Assembly: GCA_035438585.1 (NCBI GenBank)
Contig: DAORIO010000017.1
Location: forward strand, 1-11,172
Length of the DNA stretch: 11,172 nucleotides
Origin: DAORIO01 sp035438585
GTDB lineage: Bacteria; Patescibacteriota; Minisyncoccia; Phycocordibacterales; UBA9973
Direction of reading: 5' to 3'
In this document: positions 1 to 7,192 of the stretch, one piece after another
Layout: each line of letters starts with the position of its first letter
Numbering within the stretch: position 1 is the stretch's first letter
Position numbers and translations under genes: made by a program
Notes under the pieces: model-generated
Seen by the model: only the letters and a program-made list of their open reading frames with translations
What the model was told of the DNA's origin: nothing
Databases searched by the model: none

Positions 1-1
1 A

Positions 2-298
2 TTAATATTTAATACAAAAGATGAGGAGTCTGGAATAGATTATTACGAAATAATAGAAGAGGGAAGAAAGAGTCAGGTTTCTGAAAGTCCATATATATTA
101 AAAAATAAACCGCCAAGAGGTGTAGTAATTGTAAAAGCTTATGATAAAGCTGGAAATATTCAAACTTCGTATGTCGATGCTCCAATATTTATAGAAAAAA
201 ATAAAAATGTTAAAGACATTATCTTAATAGTTGCTATAATTTGTCTATTAAGTCTTTTGGTATTTTACAAAAATAAAAAAAGAAAACTTTTGTCATAA
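2..298 (+). CDS. C-terminal part of an Ig-like-domain surface protein with one membrane anchor (5' end outside window)
   Basis: This frame is open from the first bases of the window to a TAA at 296-298, giving about 98 residues with no start inside the window. The visible part begins with the end of a beta-sandwich (Ig-like) domain containing ESGIDYYEI and VKAYDKAGN. The same pattern (SGIENYEI, VKAYDFAGN) occurs in one domain of the next gene, so the two are related. A hydrophobic segment (DIILIVAIICLLSLLVFY, about residues 71-88 of the fragment) follows, and then a short lysine/arginine-rich tail. This is the arrangement of a protein exposed outside the cell with its C terminus inside. The stop codon overlaps the next ATG by one base, so the genes are probably cotranscribed and translationally coupled. 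The exact role is unknown. Confidence 0.8.
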   Translation, partial: LIFNTKDEESGIDYYEIIEEGRKSQVSESPYILKNKPPRGVVIVKAYDKAGNIQTSYVDAPIFIEKNKNVKDIILIVAIICLLSLLVFYKNKKRKLLS

Positions 299-2040
299 TG
301 AATTATTTAAAATATTTATTTTTTTTCTCTATAACGTTTTTGTTACCGTTTTTTTCTAATGCGGCAACTTTGTCAATTTCACCATCAACTGGAACTTATA
401 AAGTCGGCGAGACTTTTTCAGTTAATATTGTGGTTAATACAGAGAGTCAGTCCGTAAATGCTATATCTACAAATTTAACTTTTCCAACAAACCTAATTAG
501 AGTTGTGAGTGTTTCTAAAAATGATTCAATAATAAATTATTGGGTACAAGAACCAAGTTTTTCTAACACAAGTGGAACTGTTAATTTGGAGGGTGTAATT
601 GTAAATCCCGGTTTTAGTGGCGCAAATGGTAAGGTTTTAAGGATAACTTTTGAAGCCAAATCTTCTGGTATAGCAGAAATAAAATATGCACTCTCTTCTG
701 TTTTGGCTAATGATGGTTTAGGGACTAATATTTTAAACAATACAAATAAGGCTTCTTTTACAATAGGAGTAACTAGTGCAATCTCTACGACTCCAGGTGA
801 ACAGGCAACTCCTGCACCTATATTTGTTTCTTCTTCTACTCATAGCGACCCAAATAAATGGTATGCAAAAAAAGATGTGTCACTTGAGTGGGTAATTCCT
901 CCAATTGTAGATGCGATTTCTTATGAATTAGATCAAACAGTTTCTACTAATCCTGGAACAAATGCAGATAAAAAAATTTCGTTATTTGAAAGAAAAGATT
1001 TAGAAGACGGAACTTGGTTTTTTCACCTTAGAGCAAAAAATGAGAGTGGCTGGGGAGCCGTTAGTCATTTTAGAATTCAAATAGATACAGATTCGCCAGA
1101 ATATCTAAATATAAAAAGTGACGGAGAAAAAGAAGGAAGAAATGTTTTCTCAATTAATGCAAAAGATTCAGTTTCAGGTATAGAAAATTATGAAATACGA
1201 ATTGATGGAGGTGAGCCAGTCTATTTACCAGGTTCAGATATTGCAACCTTTACTGCACCTATTTTGGTAACAGGAAAACATACTATATTTGTTAAGGCAT
1301 ATGATTTTGCGGGCAACCATACTGCTAATTCTATTGATTTTGAATCAACTGGTCTTGTTCCACCTAAACTTGTTGAATATCCAACAGAGCTTAAATATAA
1401 AGAAAACTTAAGAATTGCAGGTATTTCTTCTCCAAATCACGACGTAATACTTATTTTAGTAAGGCAGTCTCAGAAAAGAGGAATAAGTGAAGAAATATAT
1501 TATTTTTCAAATAACTCAAAAATAGAATTACCTGTTTCAAAGAAATTAGTTAAGGCTGGTGTGGATGGGGTGTTTAGACATACTTGGGAAAAGAAATTGT
1601 TAGCTGGAACATATAGAATTTATGCTGTTGCAGTAGACAAAGAGGGTAATGAATCAGCTCCATCGGAACAAATTTCTTTTGAAGTTTTGGAAAGTAAATT
1701 TATTAGAATTTTAACTTACCTAACAGGGTTATTGTCAGTTGTTGTTCCGTTTATTGGCATAATACTCTTTACAGTTATTATGTTACTTTATGCTAGAAAG
1801 AAATATAGAAATCTTCAGTACAGCATTTCAACTGAGCTAGATAAAACGGAAAAAGAAGTCGGGGAAGCTCTAAGAAGACATGACGAAACTACTCAGATGC
1901 TTGAAAATGTTAGGCATAATGGTGGTAAATCCAAGGAAGAAACACTTGTTTTGAGGGAGCACGAGCAAGATATCGAAGTAGTTGAAAAAACTATTAAGCA
2001 AAAGATCTTAAATTTAAGAAAAAAGCTAATGGGTAAATAA
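298..2040 (+). CDS. Secreted, membrane-anchored protein with cohesin domain, Ig-like domains and a cytoplasmic coiled coil
   Basis: 580 residues. Residues 1-22 form a signal peptide ending near SNA. Residues about 23-155 resemble a cohesin domain: an opening TLSISPSTGTYKVGETFSV, a middle NAISTNLTFP, and a closing VLRITFEAKSSGIAEI. A short Pro/Ser/Thr linker leads to an FN3-like domain at about 182-264 (KWYAKKDVSLEW, SYELDQ, FFHLRAKNESGWG), an Ig-like domain at about 265-350 with the motif VKAYDFAGN shared with the gene upstream, and another beta domain at about 352-466. One membrane helix lies at about 472-497, followed by a charged cytoplasmic tail of about 80 residues that looks like a coiled coil. 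Cohesin domains classically bind dockerins in cellulosomes, but in non-cellulolytic bacteria they occur as general adhesion modules. I infer a cell-surface binding or scaffold role. No dockerin is visible here. The ATG at 298 overlaps the preceding stop. Confidence 0.85.
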   Translation: MNYLKYLFFFSITFLLPFFSNAATLSISPSTGTYKVGETFSVNIVVNTESQSVNAISTNLTFPTNLIRVVSVSKNDSIINYWVQEPSFSNTSGTVNLEGVIVNPGFSGANGKVLRITFEAKSSGIAEIKYALSSVLANDGLGTNILNNTNKASFTIGVTSAISTTPGEQATPAPIFVSSSTHSDPNKWYAKKDVSLEWVIPPIVDAISYELDQTVSTNPGTNADKKISLFERKDLEDGTWFFHLRAKNESGWGAVSHFRIQIDTDSPEYLNIKSDGEKEGRNVFSINAKDSVSGIENYEIRIDGGEPVYLPGSDIATFTAPILVTGKHTIFVKAYDFAGNHTANSIDFESTGLVPPKLVEYPTELKYKENLRIAGISSPNHDVILILVRQSQKRGISEEIYYFSNNSKIELPVSKKLVKAGVDGVFRHTWEKKLLAGTYRIYAVAVDKEGNESAPSEQISFEVLESKFIRILTYLTGLLSVVVPFIGIILFTVIMLLYARKKYRNLQYSISTELDKTEKEVGEALRRHDETTQMLENVRHNGGKSKEETLVLREHEQDIEVVEKTIKQKILNLRKKLMGK

Positions 2041-2080
2041 AATAGGCCAAATTAAGATATTTTAGTCAAGTGTTTATCCA

Positions 2081-2114
2081 AGAAAAACCCTTATTTTGTA
2101 AGGGTTTTTCTTGT
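2081..2114 (+). terminator. Intrinsic terminator after the cohesin-domain gene
   Basis: A perfect 13-base-pair stem (2081-2093 with 2099-2111, loop TTTTG) has the core ACCCTTA/TAAGGGT and runs into a T-rich arm. It lies 40 bases after the stop at 2040. The A-rich left arm would also make it work for transcription from the other side. Confidence 0.9.
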
Positions 2115-2142
2115 TTGACAGGGGTAAAAGATGTTGTATAAC
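2115..2142 (+). promoter_or_regulatory. Upstream sigma-70-type promoter for the lysozyme-fold gene
   Basis: TTGACA at 2115-2120 is followed by 16 bases and TATAAC at 2137-2142, matching 6/6 and 5/6 of the vegetative consensus. It begins directly at the end of the preceding terminator. It is in tandem with a second promoter 30 bases downstream. Confidence 0.6.
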
Positions 2143-2144
2143 TA

Positions 2145-2173
2145 TTGACTTTTTTATTCGTATGTGCTATCAT
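2145..2173 (+). promoter_or_regulatory. Second, extended -10 promoter for the lysozyme-fold gene
   Basis: TTGACT at 2145-2150, a spacer of 17 bases and TATCAT at 2168-2173, with an extended -10 (TGc directly before TATCAT). Transcription would start near 2180. That leaves about 130 untranslated bases before the ATG, much longer than any other leader in this window. Confidence 0.65.
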
Positions 2174-2179
2174 AACAGT

Positions 2180-2308
2180 ATCCTTATAAGTTATTCGCTA
2201 AAAGTTATTTAGCTTAAAACTTAAAAGGTTTTTTCTTTTTAAGCTTTAGTTTAAGAAGAAATAAACAAATCTCGGTAACGGTGTTTTGCGAAGCAAAATC
2301 GCTATAAT
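2180..2308 (+). promoter_or_regulatory. Long structured 5' leader of the lysozyme-fold gene
   Basis: No gene is visible here. Several inverted repeats compete for the same bases. GCTAAA/TTTAGC pairs 2197-2202 with 2208-2213. AGCTTAAAA/TTTTAAGCT pairs 2211-2219 with 2237-2245. CTTAAA/TTTAAG pairs 2213-2218 with 2250-2255. These cannot all form together, because they share 2211-2218. A separate tight hairpin, TTTTGC-GAA-GCAAAA (2284-2298), lies ten bases before the ATG, where a ribosome binding site would normally be. I do not recognise a known riboswitch class. Regulation through this leader is inference from pairing read by eye. Confidence 0.4.
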
Positions 2309-2878
2309 ATGACAAATAATATAAAATTACATTTTTTGCGATCATTATTCATAATTCCTTTTATTACTGGTTCGTTTATGGCCAATCCAATGGCTATGGC
2401 GACTCCGGGAGTATTTTTTGACTCAGATCACTTTATATACGATTTTGACACTAAGTCTGAAATTGTATCTATAGTAGATAATAGAGCTGAAAAAATTAAT
2501 GCTTATTTTTCTCAACACAATCTTCCTCTTGAAGGTTTTGGAGAAAAAATGGTTGCCGAAGCTGATTTGCATGGACTAGATTGGAAACTTATTCCAGCCA
2601 TAGCTATGCGTGAATCAACTGGAGGAAAGTTTGCTTGTAAAAATGCTACTTTCAATCCATTCGGTTGGGGGTCATGTAAAATCAGTTTTGATTCTTATGA
2701 TCACTCAATTGAAGTTTTAGCTCGTAACCTTTCTGGTAATAACCCTAAAACATCTCATTACTATGATGGTAAGGATATTAGAGGAATATTGGAGACTTAT
2801 AACCCTCCAAGTGTTATTCCGAAATATGCTGACCAAGTTATGAAGATTATGTCTGATATTGAAAATACCAACGCCTAA
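2309..2878 (+). CDS. Secreted lysozyme-fold peptidoglycan hydrolase (lytic transglycosylase / glucosaminidase-like)
   Basis: 189 residues. An N-terminal signal peptide of about 31 residues ends with AMA before TPG. From about residue 75 the sequence follows the lysozyme-like fold: a helix ending HGLDWKLIPAIAMRESTGG, in which E102 sits where the catalytic glutamate of lytic transglycosylases and glucosaminidases lies. FNPFGWG (115-121) resembles the NPFG motif of the glucosaminidase-like branch. LETYNPP and PKYADQVMKIM near the end match the closing helices of such domains. C110 and C123 flank the motif and could form a disulphide. The protein is small, with only a short region (about 32-74) before the catalytic domain. 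It probably cleaves the glycan strands of peptidoglycan, either the cell's own or a host's. It appears to be transcribed alone from the tandem promoters at 2115-2173. No Shine-Dalgarno sequence precedes the ATG. Confidence 0.8.
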   Translation: MTNNIKLHFLRSLFIIPFITGSFMANPMAMATPGVFFDSDHFIYDFDTKSEIVSIVDNRAEKINAYFSQHNLPLEGFGEKMVAEADLHGLDWKLIPAIAMRESTGGKFACKNATFNPFGWGSCKISFDSYDHSIEVLARNLSGNNPKTSHYYDGKDIRGILETYNPPSVIPKYADQVMKIMSDIENTNA

Positions 2879-2879
2879 T

Positions 2880-2911
2880 AAAAAAGCCCCGCCAATTGGT
2901 GGGGCTTTTTG
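2880..2911. terminator. Bidirectional intrinsic terminator between convergent genes
   Basis: AAAAAGCCCC-G-CC, loop AATT, and GG-T-GGGGCTTTTT form a 13-pair stem (one G-U pair in the plus-strand RNA) at 2881-2910. On the plus strand it follows the lysozyme-fold gene by a few bases. On the minus strand it ends in six Ts and lies 11 bases after the stop of the 65-codon gene, so it serves both. Confidence 0.9.
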
Positions 2912-2921
2912 GTTTTGAAAT

Positions 2922-3119
2922 TCAAGCAGCCTTTTTTTGAGAAAGTGTTCCAGGGGGTTCACTTTTTAAGCTCGACATTATGTCTGGAAATCTTAGTAGC
3001 ATTTCTTCATAGAAAGCTTCGGTGTTGTTTTCAATAAAAATTTCTATAATATAACGAGCTTGTCGTACCTGTTCCCATAGTGCTTCTATTTCTTCCGAGG
3101 TTGGAGTAGGTTTAAACAT
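2922..3119 (-). CDS. Small protein of unknown function, 65 residues
   Basis: I do not recognise this protein. It is 65 residues with an acidic, probably helical N-terminal half (SEEIEALWEQVRQARYIIEIF), more helix around NTEAFYEEMLLRFPDIMSSL, and a short tail with PPG and a basic end. It has no signal peptide or membrane segment, so it is probably cytoplasmic. Support for a real gene comes from its surroundings. The shared terminator starts 11 bases past its stop with a good T run on this strand. A TTGACA box lies upstream at 3175-3180. The region is otherwise free of a longer gene. No ribosome binding site is visible before the ATG at 3119. It could be a small regulator, or an unexpressed open frame. 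Confidence 0.6.
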   Translation of the reverse strand: MFKPTPTSEEIEALWEQVRQARYIIEIFIENNTEAFYEEMLLRFPDIMSSLKSEPPGTLSQKKAA

Positions 3120-3151
3120 TTTTCTATTTTTTAGGTAACGTTGTTTAATTA

Positions 3152-3180
3152 ATGTTACTCAGATAAAAAATGTTTGTCAA
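3152..3180 (-). promoter_or_regulatory. Possible promoter of the 65-codon gene, with an inverted repeat over the -10
   Basis: On the minus strand TTGACA (3180-3175), 17 bases and TAACAT (3157-3152) form a plausible promoter with a weak -10. The start site would be near 3145, about 26 bases before the ATG. GTAAC at 3135-3139 and GTTAC at 3154-3158 form an inverted repeat that overlaps the -10 and could be an operator. That is inference. Confidence 0.4.
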
Positions 3181-3184
3181 ATTA

Positions 3185-3219
3185 TTATAACTACTTTTTA
3201 CGGAAAAAAGCAGTTATAA
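3185..3219 (-). terminator. Hairpin overlapping the dnaE stop codon, probable terminator
   Basis: Arms 3185-3192 (TTATAACT) and 3212-3219 (AGTTATAA) pair perfectly. After one mismatch, CTTTTT pairs with AAAAAG (3194-3199 with 3205-3210), leaving a five-base loop. The dnaE stop (3214-3216) lies within the right arm. There is no good T run beyond the stem, so it may be a weak terminator or an mRNA-end stabiliser. Confidence 0.5.
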
Positions 3220-6200
3220 CTTTTTGATTTTATCCACCAATATACTCTTTTCGTCGTTTCTTATACTAATCTTTCCACTTATTGCAACCACAACACCTTC
3301 TTCTATGGCTTCGTGACTAGTGGTAAAAATTTTAGGAAATACCACAACTTCTATTTGAGAGGTCTGATCTCCAATTTTAATAAAAGCCATACGGTCATTT
3401 TTCTTTGTTAGGTTAATTCTGACAGTTTCTATTACTCCAGCAATTACAACCGGTAGTCCATTTTTGCCATTCTCTACAATGCTTTTTATGTCTTTAACTT
3501 TTCCACGAATTCTCTCGGAGTGTTTGTCGAGCGGGTGACCTGATATATAAAGTCCAAGTAGTTCTTTTTCTGAAGCTAGTCTTTGTGTTTCGTCTATTTC
3601 TGGTGCGTCTATTAGTTTAAAGGTTGGCGCCGAATTTGTTTGAAGCATTCCAAAAAGAGATTGCTGGTTTTCATTTTCATTTTTACTTTGTTTTGCAAAA
3701 GCGAGCATTTCTTCTATTTGAGAAAGCATCGCACTTCTACTTCCCAAGCAATCAAGAGAGCCAGATTTTACCAAGGCTTCAAGAGATTTTTTATTTAAGT
3801 TTTTATGTTTAACTCGAGTTAAAAAATCTCCAATAGAAATAAAGTCTCCAGCTTTTTCTCTTTCTGTTATTATCGCGTCAGCAATCTCATTTCCAAGATT
3901 TTTTATAGAGTGAAATCCAAATAAAATATTTGTTGGTTTGTTGTTTTCGTTATAAACAACGGTAAAATCTCCATATGAAATGTTTACACTCGGAGCTGAG
4001 ACTGGAATTTTCATATTTTTACATTCGTTTATGATGACAGATATTTTTTCTATATCACCTGATTCGGCTGTTAGAATTGAGGCCATGTATTCAACAGGGA
4101 AGTTGGCTTTCATATAAGCTGTCTGATAGGCAACCTTTCCATAACTAGCCGCATGAGCTTTGTTGAATCCGTATGCAGCAAAAGGTTCGATCCAGTTCCA
4201 GAGCTCTTCTGCTTTTTTAAGAGGCCATTTACTATAAGAAACACAACCGTTAATAAATTTCTCTTTTTGTTTTGCCATTTCTTCAGGAATCTTTTTTCCA
4301 ACGGCTTTTCGAAATTTATCTACTTCACCCCATGAGTATCCAGCCAAGTTTACCGCCATCAAAAGAAGATCGTCTTGGTAAACCAAAACACCATATGTTT
4401 GTTTGAGAATTGGCTCAAGCGCTGGATCCATGTATTTCACTAATCTTGGATTGTGCTTTCGTTCAATATATAAGGGGATAAATTGCATTGGCCCTGGTCG
4501 GTAAAGTGCCACCATTGCTTTTATATCAGTTATAGAGCTAGGACGGAGCTCTTTTAGGTATCTTGTCATACCAGAGCCGTTTAGTTGGAATAATCCTTCG
4601 GTATCACCTCGAGCAAGAAGTTCAAAAGTTTTTTTATCAGCAATATCTATATTTTCTAAATCAATTAAAATATCGTATTGTTTTTTTACTCTTATTACGG
4701 CATCGGCTAAAATTGCTAAGTTTTTAATTCCAAGGAAGTCGAATTTTAGAAGTCCGGCATCTTCAACGGCGTGCATGTCGTATTGGGTAATTATTTTTCC
4801 ACCCTTCGGGTCGTATTGAAGTGGAACATATTCAGTTAGTGGAACAGGGGAAATAACAACACCAGCTGCGTGAACGCTAATGTGACGAGCAGAGCCTTCA
4901 AGCTTTTTAGCCATATCAATAATTGTTTTTGTGTCGCGTTCATTATCATAGGCTTCTTTTAATTCCTCCACCATTTCAAGCGCTCGGTCTATTGTCATTG
5001 GAAATCCTTGTGACCCCATCGGTATCATTTTTGAAATTCTGTCTCCAGTAGAGTATGGATAACTAAGCGCTCTTGCAACGTCACGCACTGCACCGCGTGC
5101 AGCCATTGTTCCAAATGTACCAATCTGAGCAACTTTATCTTCGCCATATTTACTTTTTGCGTATTCGATCATTTCATCACGTCTGTTATCAGCAAAGTCC
5201 ATATCGATATCAGGAGCTGAAGGACGTTCTGGATTTAGAAATCGCTCAAAAGGAATTTGATATTTAAGTGGGTCAACACTAGTAATTCCTAAAGAATAAG
5301 TGGTGATTGATCCTGCAACTGAACCTCGAATAGCTGAAAGAATTCCATTTTCTTTCGCAAAACGAACCAAATCGGCTACAACTAAAAAGTAAGGCGAATA
5401 TCCTTTTTTGTCTATAATTCCAAGTTCGTACTCAAGTCTTTCAATTGCGGTTGGGTTATCTTTAAAACCGCGACGTTCAAGTCCGGCAAATGCGTAGTCT
5501 CTGAGTGTTTCAGTGTGATTTTTCCCTGGCAATGTTTCAATATCAGGAAAAACCCATTTACCAAGTTCAAGTTCTAAATTTATTTTGTCCGCAACAATTA
5601 AGGTGTTTTCAACTGCTTCAGGTGTATCTAAAAAGTATTCTCTGATTTGCTCTTCGTTTACAAAAGAATAATTTCCTCCCTTCATTGTCATTTCCTTTGA
5701 CGCAACATCACTTCCTGTGTTTATGGCAATTAGTGTATCTTGCGCGTCGGCGTCATCAAAATGTAAATAATGCGAATCCCAAGTTGCAACAATTGGGATG
5801 TCGTATTTTTTAGAAAGAATTTTTAGCCCTTTTTTTACTTCCTCGTGGCCTTCGACTTCAGAATGACCCATAAGTTCTAGAAAATAATTTTCTTTTCCAA
5901 AAATATCAATATATTCTTCGACAAGAGCTTCAGCTTTAGTCATATTTTTTGCGCGTAGTGCGTTTGCAAGTTCTCCTGCTGGGCAACCTGAAAGACAAAT
6001 TATTCCTTCGTGATATTCGCGTAAAATTTCTTTATCCATTCTTGGTTTGTAATAAAAACCTTCAAGGTGAGATTTTGTTACAAGCTTCATTAGGTTTTTA
6101 TAACCTACCAAGTTTTTCGCAAGTAACGTTATATGGTATCTTTTTGAGTCAATTGAAGGTTCTTTATCTTGTCTTCTTCGGGCGGCCAAATATCCTTCAA

Positions 6201-6399
6201 CTCCAATAATAGGCTTTATTCCGGTTTCTTGGCATTTTTTATAAAAATCAATTGCTGCATACATATTTCCGTGGTCAGTAATGGCAAGAGCTGGCATGTC
6301 GAATTCCTTAGCTTTTTTAACCAAGTCATCTACTTTAGAAAGTCCATCAAGTAGAGAATAGTGTGAGTGAGTATGTAGATGGACGAATTTTGAGCACAT
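3214..6399 (-). CDS. dnaE: DNA polymerase III, alpha subunit (replicative polymerase)
   Basis: This is the catalytic subunit of the chromosomal replicase: template-directed DNA synthesis, recruited to the sliding clamp. I use the ATG at 6399 (1061 residues). An in-frame TTG at 6420 would add seven residues, but a -10 box lies in that stretch. Numbering below is from the TTG; subtract seven for the ATG. An N-terminal PHP domain (about 11-220) keeps its metal ligands: H16, H18, D49-H50, E75, H96, C146, E182, H186, D215 and H217. The polymerase aspartates are D404 and D406 in PDIDMDF, and D561 in KFDFLG. A helix-hairpin-helix region lies near 870-905, LGLYISGHPLD near 955-965, and an OB fold at about 980-1068 where the protein ends. 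It lacks most of the C-terminal tau-binding region of the roughly 1160-residue E. coli protein. It is divergent from rnhB. Confidence 0.97.
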   Translation of the reverse strand: MCSKFVHLHTHSHYSLLDGLSKVDDLVKKAKEFDMPALAITDHGNMYAAIDFYKKCQETGIKPIIGVEGYLAARRRQDKEPSIDSKRYHITLLAKNLVGYKNLMKLVTKSHLEGFYYKPRMDKEILREYHEGIICLSGCPAGELANALRAKNMTKAEALVEEYIDIFGKENYFLELMGHSEVEGHEEVKKGLKILSKKYDIPIVATWDSHYLHFDDADAQDTLIAINTGSDVASKEMTMKGGNYSFVNEEQIREYFLDTPEAVENTLIVADKINLELELGKWVFPDIETLPGKNHTETLRDYAFAGLERRGFKDNPTAIERLEYELGIIDKKGYSPYFLVVADLVRFAKENGILSAIRGSVAGSITTYSLGITSVDPLKYQIPFERFLNPERPSAPDIDMDFADNRRDEMIEYAKSKYGEDKVAQIGTFGTMAARGAVRDVARALSYPYSTGDRISKMIPMGSQGFPMTIDRALEMVEELKEAYDNERDTKTIIDMAKKLEGSARHISVHAAGVVISPVPLTEYVPLQYDPKGGKIITQYDMHAVEDAGLLKFDFLGIKNLAILADAVIRVKKQYDILIDLENIDIADKKTFELLARGDTEGLFQLNGSGMTRYLKELRPSSITDIKAMVALYRPGPMQFIPLYIERKHNPRLVKYMDPALEPILKQTYGVLVYQDDLLLMAVNLAGYSWGEVDKFRKAVGKKIPEEMAKQKEKFINGCVSYSKWPLKKAEELWNWIEPFAAYGFNKAHAASYGKVAYQTAYMKANFPVEYMASILTAESGDIEKISVIINECKNMKIPVSAPSVNISYGDFTVVYNENNKPTNILFGFHSIKNLGNEIADAIITEREKAGDFISIGDFLTRVKHKNLNKKSLEALVKSGSLDCLGSRSAMLSQIEEMLAFAKQSKNENENQQSLFGMLQTNSAPTFKLIDAPEIDETQRLASEKELLGLYISGHPLDKHSERIRGKVKDIKSIVENGKNGLPVVIAGVIETVRINLTKKNDRMAFIKIGDQTSQIEVVVFPKIFTTSHEAIEEGVVVAISGKISIRNDEKSILVDKIKKL

Positions 6400-6410
6400 A
6401 AGATGAGCAA

Positions 6411-6419
6411 AGTATAACA
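6411..6419 (-). promoter_or_regulatory. Extended -10 promoter of dnaE
   Basis: On the minus strand TGT-TATACT is an extended -10 element. No good -35 box is visible upstream of it. Transcription would begin around 6404, about five bases before the ATG at 6399, which supports that start and implies a nearly leaderless mRNA. Confidence 0.45.
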
Positions 6420-6502
6420 AAAAATACAGTTTTTTTCGCCTTGATTTTTAGCTAGATACTTTGTCTGATTAAGTAAAGAGTGCTTTAAAATTGTATATGT
6501 TT

Positions 6503-6508
6503 TAGAAT
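6503..6508 (+). promoter_or_regulatory. -10 box of rnhB, leaderless arrangement
   Basis: TAGAAT is followed by six bases and the ATG at 6515. With the usual distance, transcription starts on the A of the start codon. No clear -35 is present, and there is no Shine-Dalgarno sequence, as expected for a leaderless gene. Confidence 0.45.
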
Positions 6509-6514
6509 ATCCAC

Positions 6515-7114
6515 ATGAATCGATTTTTGGTTGGGGTGGATGAAGTGGGACGAGGGCCTCTTGCTGGTCCTGTGGCTGTTTGCGCCTTTTGTCTAAAAGA
6601 AGAAATGTTAGAAGAATTTGTTAAAGAAATTTTTGGAGGCAAAATTAAGGATTCAAAAAAACTAACTAAAAAGAAAAGAGAAGAAATTGCTGAAATAATA
6701 ACTAAAAAAAAGAAAGAAGGCTTGCTCGATTTTAAGATCTCTACAGCTGAAGCGAACGTAATTGATAAATATGGAATAAATCCTTCAATCAAAAAATCTC
6801 TTGAAAAATCTATTTTAGGCTTGAGTATTGACCCAAAAAATTCGCACGTCTTTTTGGATGGAGGACTTCAGGCTCCAAAAGAATTTATAAACCAAGAAAC
6901 AATTATAAAAGGGGATAGCTCAAATGCGCTTATTGCTGTTGCGTCCATACTTGCAAAAGTTTACAGGGACTCTCTTATGATTAAATATGCCAAAGAATAC
7001 ACTCAGTACAATTTTGAAAGCAATATGGGGTACGGAACAAAAGCTCATATGGATGCCCTTAGAAAAGTGGGAATAAGCCCTATCCACAGAGTCAGTTATC
7101 TGAGTAACTTGTAA
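6515..7114 (+). CDS. rnhB: Ribonuclease HII
   Basis: 199 residues, full length for the family. The enzyme cuts the RNA strand of RNA-DNA hybrids and starts removal of ribonucleotides misincorporated in DNA. The signature FLVGVDEVGRGPLAGPV stands at the N terminus, with catalytic D9 and E10. KDSKKLTKKKREEI follows at about 46-59. The third acidic residue is D115 in FLDGG, and the fourth is D152 in AKVYRD, within the conserved stretch KGDSSNALIAVASILAKVYRD. MGYGTKAHMDAL and ISPIHRVSY form the usual C-terminal part. The gene is divergent from dnaE; both act at the replication fork or in repair of its products, but they are not cotranscribed. The ATG at 6515 gives the expected spacing to the first motif. 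Confidence 0.97.
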   Translation: MNRFLVGVDEVGRGPLAGPVAVCAFCLKEEMLEEFVKEIFGGKIKDSKKLTKKKREEIAEIITKKKKEGLLDFKISTAEANVIDKYGINPSIKKSLEKSILGLSIDPKNSHVFLDGGLQAPKEFINQETIIKGDSSNALIAVASILAKVYRDSLMIKYAKEYTQYNFESNMGYGTKAHMDALRKVGISPIHRVSYLSNL

Positions 7115-7137
7115 AAAGTAATTTTTTGTGTTAATAT
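7109..7137 (+). promoter_or_regulatory. Probable promoter of the 198-residue gene
   Basis: TTGTAA (7109-7114), 17 bases and TAATAT (7132-7137). The -35 overlaps the last codon and stop region of rnhB. The start site would be near 7144, leaving an A-rich leader of about 50 bases with a purine run AGAAAAAGA just before the ATG. Confidence 0.4.
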
Positions 7138-7192
7138 ATACATCCGTTCTTAAACAATAAAATAACAAAAAACCTAAAAAAGAAAAAGATTT

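Noticed and set aside
2717..2962. Minus-strand open frame of 81 codons across the shared terminator
   Set aside because: It runs through a strong bidirectional terminator and overlaps both the lysozyme-fold gene and the 65-codon gene.
4110..5267. Several open frames of 60-65 codons on both strands inside dnaE
   Set aside because: They lie in other frames of a clearly recognised, continuous polymerase gene, and their proteins show no domain or sensible composition.
6399..6420. TTG at 6420 as the dnaE start
   Set aside because: It would add seven residues (MLYFAHL) not typical of the DnaE N terminus, and it overlaps the -10 box; the ATG at 6399 fits the polymerase motif positions better. The TTG cannot be fully excluded.
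5949..6792. Open frames opposite the start of dnaE and opposite rnhB
   Set aside because: They are shadows of genes with confirmed catalytic motifs; no promoter or terminator fits them.
7094..7130. Possible terminator hairpin at the end of rnhB
   Set aside because: Only five base pairs (AGTTA/TAACT), and the T run is separated from the stem, so it is too weak to call.
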